A DNA stretch of 8,288 nt from Betaproteobacteria bacterium TMED156 (GTDB lineage: Bacteria; Pseudomonadota; Gammaproteobacteria; Burkholderiales; Burkholderiaceae_A): positions 1-8,288 of the forward strand of contig NHHF01000057.1 in assembly GCA_002171155.1 (NCBI GenBank). The letters run 5' to 3'. The position numbers and the translations under genes were made by a program. Each line of letters begins with the position of its first letter. Positions within the stretch are counted from its first letter, which is position 1. The notes beneath the pieces were generated by a model. It was not told the DNA's origin. It saw only the letters and a list, made by a program, of their open reading frames with translations, and did not search any database. This document shows, piece by piece, positions 6,086 through 8,288 of the stretch.

Positions 6086-6511
6086 ATGAATGCAATTACT
6101 ACCTACCGCCCAGGTTTATTAGGGCACAAAGTTATTAACGAGGTCTTTGATAATTTTTTCAATGACTTCCCCACCCACCTCAAGGCATCTACACAGGGCT
6201 ATCCCGTTGCCGACATTTATCGAGACGACGATGGCTCAACAGTGTTGGAGTTTGCTTTAGCTGGTTTCAAGAAGAAAGAATTAGCTATTGATATACAGCC
6301 TGATAAGAGGTCGATCACTATCACTGGCAAAGCTAACGAGGAAAACTCAAAGCGCCAAAGGATTGCTCGCCGTAATTTTACAAGAACATATGTAAATTAT
6401 GATGATAATCTAGACCTTTCAAATGCGAAGGCGGCGTTCAATGACGGTTTATTGACAGTTCGAGTACCTCAACGACCAGACGTTAAGCCAGTCTCTATCG
6501 ATATTCAATAA
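6086..6511 (+). CDS. hsp20: Small heat-shock protein, Hsp20/alpha-crystallin family (IbpA-like)
   Basis: This is a 141-aa small heat-shock protein, an ATP-independent holdase that keeps unfolded proteins soluble and passes them to other chaperones. The N-terminal arm (1-37) is rich in Phe and Asn and has the familiar FDNFFNDFP segment. The alpha-crystallin domain spans about 38-128, starting with YPVADIYRDDDG. It contains LEFALAGFKKKELAIDI and RSITITGKA, and closes with the signature AAFNDGLLTVRVP (116-128). A C-terminal I-x-I motif (IDI, 138-140) should support oligomer assembly. The length is typical of the family. Hsp20 genes are known in T4-like cyanophages and other marine myoviruses, which fits the phage setting. 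It is separated from the amidase by a divergent promoter region and shares an upstream element with the groEL-like gene. All family landmarks are intact. Confidence 0.95.
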   Translation: MNAITTYRPGLLGHKVINEVFDNFFNDFPTHLKASTQGYPVADIYRDDDGSTVLEFALAGFKKKELAIDIQPDKRSITITGKANEENSKRQRIARRNFTRTYVNYDDNLDLSNAKAAFNDGLLTVRVPQRPDVKPVSIDIQ

Positions 6512-6524
6512 AACAACCGCCTTA

Positions 6525-6589
6525 GCTTCCACTTGACTATTTATAATAAAAGGTTTTATCTATGTCAAATTTTCATAGCAAGTGGAAGC
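6525..6589 (+). repeat. 11-bp perfect inverted repeat enclosing the PcfJ-like start
   Basis: GCTTCCACTTG (6525-6535) and CAAGTGGAAGC (6579-6589) are perfect inverse complements separated by 43 nt. The loop contains the ribosome site AAAAGG (6548-6553) and the ATG at 6562. The right arm covers codons 6-10 of the PcfJ-like gene. RNA reading through from hsp20 could fold here. There is no T-run after the right arm, so it is not an ordinary terminator. Confidence 0.55.
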
Positions 6590-8288
6590 AATTTATCCAA
6601 GAAGCACAACAAGATGCCAAAGTCTTGAGAGGCCTCAACATAAAAGCAATGCAAAAAGAGGTGCCCCAAGGTCCCGAAGAGCAACCAAGGGAATACTTTG
6701 CTCGTTTGCAAGGTATGGAAGCAGATCCCGAATATGCAAATCCAATTTTCCCGCAAGGCCTGGTTAGTTGGTTGGAGTCCCTGCCCGATAATCATTTTCC
6801 AAGAGACGGTAGAAAGCGTTTTGCAAAATGGCTTGGTAATGCAGTCTATACTCATGAAACTGAAACTATGAACAACCTTAGTTCAGTGGACGATCCTGAA
6901 GAACTACGAATACACAACAATGATATTAGATATATCTCAGATTATCTAAATGGGTCTGACGAATTTCCTGAAGATCTCTGGGAAAAGTCCCTGAATGGCA
7001 TGTATGATTTAGCGGTTCAGTGGCACGACAATTTAAAGTTCAAAGAGGATCCCACCGGAGACTACGAAAACAAGCAGATTGTATACAAATTCGACAACGG
7101 CTATACTATAGTAGATGTCAACACAGAAAAAGACCTTGGGGTAGAGGGAGACAAGATGGGTCATTGCGTCGGCTCATATTGTGACGATGTGGCAGATGGA
7201 GCCATGACCATATACTCCCTTAGGGACGCAAAGAATGAGCCTCACGCCACGATTGAGGTAACACCCACCTTACCCCTTGGAAGATCACGCTCCCAGGGCA
7301 GAGTGGACCAAATAAAAGGCAAAGGCAACGGCGCCCCAGTCGAGAAGTACAGGCCAATGATCAAGCAATGGTTACAAACTACAAACTTTGCTTACGAGGA
7401 TAGCCCAGACTATCTAAATATTTTGTCAGCCGAGGAAGTCAGGCAGCGCTTATTTGCGGGAGAACTAAAGAAGGATTCAGAGCAGTCTCTCGCAAGGAAC
7501 ACAGAAGACCCAGAAATAATCAGTTTCTTTCTCAGTCAGATCCTCGCCGCCGGCTATACATACGGAGGTACAGACATAGCCAAGGTAACAAAACTTGATG
7601 CAGATTCAATAGCTGGATACTTGTTAAGGAACGATAATTTGAATGAAGACCATAGGCTAAGTCTTGTAAAGATAAACTTTCAATTACGTCGACCGCTGCT
7701 TGGCATTCGCATGGCGATGCTAATCGGCGCCCGCGGCATCGGCGCTGGCCAGAACTTTGACCCTGCAAGTCTGTCTTCTCGTATTTGGGAAGCGCTTGGG
7801 AGTGAACTCACTCGCGGCTATGCCGATGAAAAGCTTTATTGTATGCAGGCGCTGATGGAGGTTGATGAGTCTGCGAGTTCAATTAAAGAAGAAATCATAA
7901 ACCACCTGCTAAGCGAAGAATATCTAGAGGGAGCAGTAAGGCAAAACAAAAACACCCTGAGCCACCAGCAGCAACCATACGGTAGCATCTTGCAGGGATA
8001 CCTTTTTCAAAAATCACCGGCCAGAGAACAAGTTAGGAGACTCTACACCGTCCAAAGAGACGAGAGATTCCCAAAAGTGATAGGCTCTATTGGCCGCATA
8101 AACGGGTATGTCGCATCTTCTCGCGGAATGTCAGATGATTTAGCAGATGATATTATTAAAGATGTTAAGAGCGACAAGCGATATGCATTTATACAGAGAA
8201 ATTGGGTAGATATGGTTTTGAATCCGTTGATCAGTGATTCAAAAAAGATAGATTTGCTTAACATTGGAGGCTCAGACCCGCTCAATCC
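6562..8288 (+). CDS. PcfJ-like domain protein with capsid-targeting-like leader, 3'-partial
   Basis: The frame is open from the ATG at 6562 to the right edge: 575 codons and no stop. AAAAGG lies 8 nt upstream of the start. Residues 1-15 (MSNFHSKWKQFIQEA) resemble the T4 internal-protein leader, and I-Q-E/A fits the T4 prohead protease rule (Leu/Ile-x-Glu before Ala/Gly/Ser). The central part fits the PcfJ-like family of conjugative-plasmid and phage proteins. It has MGHCVGSYC at 199-207 with Cys202 and Cys207, IYSLRD at 217-222, PHATIEV at 227-233 and QIKGKGNGAP at 250-259. The biochemical role of that family is not established. From about residue 285 on, the protein is helical, with weak repeat-like blocks (SLARNTEDPEIISFFL) that recall leucine-rich-variant or HEAT repeats; this is tentative. 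The leader suggests packaging in the head, possibly for delivery into the host. Context beyond the right edge is unknown. Confidence 0.85.
   Translation, partial: MSNFHSKWKQFIQEAQQDAKVLRGLNIKAMQKEVPQGPEEQPREYFARLQGMEADPEYANPIFPQGLVSWLESLPDNHFPRDGRKRFAKWLGNAVYTHETETMNNLSSVDDPEELRIHNNDIRYISDYLNGSDEFPEDLWEKSLNGMYDLAVQWHDNLKFKEDPTGDYENKQIVYKFDNGYTIVDVNTEKDLGVEGDKMGHCVGSYCDDVADGAMTIYSLRDAKNEPHATIEVTPTLPLGRSRSQGRVDQIKGKGNGAPVEKYRPMIKQWLQTTNFAYEDSPDYLNILSAEEVRQRLFAGELKKDSEQSLARNTEDPEIISFFLSQILAAGYTYGGTDIAKVTKLDADSIAGYLLRNDNLNEDHRLSLVKINFQLRRPLLGIRMAMLIGARGIGAGQNFDPASLSSRIWEALGSELTRGYADEKLYCMQALMEVDESASSIKEEIINHLLSEEYLEGAVRQNKNTLSHQQQPYGSILQGYLFQKSPAREQVRRLYTVQRDERFPKVIGSIGRINGYVASSRGMSDDLADDIIKDVKSDKRYAFIQRNWVDMVLNPLISDSKKIDLLNIGGSDPLN

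Noticed and set aside
6533..6547. Sigma70 promoter before the PcfJ-like gene (TTGACT and TATAAT)
   Set aside because: The two hexamers are only 3 nt apart, and a start after the TATAAT would remove the ribosome site. At best it is an atypical element.
6582..6767. Plus-strand 61-codon frame and overlapping minus-strand frames in 6565-8285
   Set aside because: They lie within the long PcfJ-like frame, have no ribosome sites, and their translations are rich in Arg, Ser and Cys like shadow frames.
1..8288. CRISPR array, tRNA, insertion sequence or attachment site
   Set aside because: No regularly spaced repeats, cloverleaf, transposase-like frame or terminal repeats were seen.

Overview
The window looks like part of a tailed-phage genome (Caudoviricetes), probably a large T4-like or jumbo-type virus, rather than a bacterial chromosome. 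I infer this from small genes packed with stop/start overlaps, a candidate holin-type protein plus a peptidoglycan amidase, two phage-type chaperones without housekeeping neighbours, and three proteins whose N-termini share a motif resembling the T4 capsid-targeting sequence. Base composition is moderately AT-rich. The host cannot be named from the sequence.

Layout. (1) 3-1804, plus strand: an unrecognised gene cut by the left edge, overlapping by 4 nt a 175-aa protein with the 'ESWRKF' N-terminus. (2) 1863-3431: a full-length GroEL-type chaperonin behind its own promoter-like sequence, with no groES in the window. (3) 3461-4922: five small, closely coupled genes: an XhlA-like coiled-coil/single-TM protein, an unrecognised 95-aa protein, a glutaredoxin, an unrecognised helical protein and a four-TM membrane protein. 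(4) 4925-5971, minus strand: an N-acetylmuramoyl-L-alanine amidase-like enzyme with the 'ESWRKYL' N-terminus, convergent with group 3 with only 2 nt between the stops. (5) 5972-6085: a divergent regulatory region. (6) 6086-6511: a small heat-shock protein (Hsp20). (7) 6562 to the right edge: a 575-residue fragment of a PcfJ-like protein, also with a capsid-targeting-like N-terminus.

How it may work together (inference). The two chaperone genes share a nearly identical 15-nt element (TATWATATAAGTAAC) just upstream, so they may be co-regulated, most simply to support virion protein folding. The amidase, the 175-aa protein and the PcfJ-like protein may be packaged inside the head and trimmed by a prohead protease. 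The least ordinary features are this set of tagged proteins, the shared chaperone promoter motif, and an 11-bp perfect inverted repeat that encloses the start of the PcfJ-like gene. Calls rest on reading motifs by eye; no database search was run.
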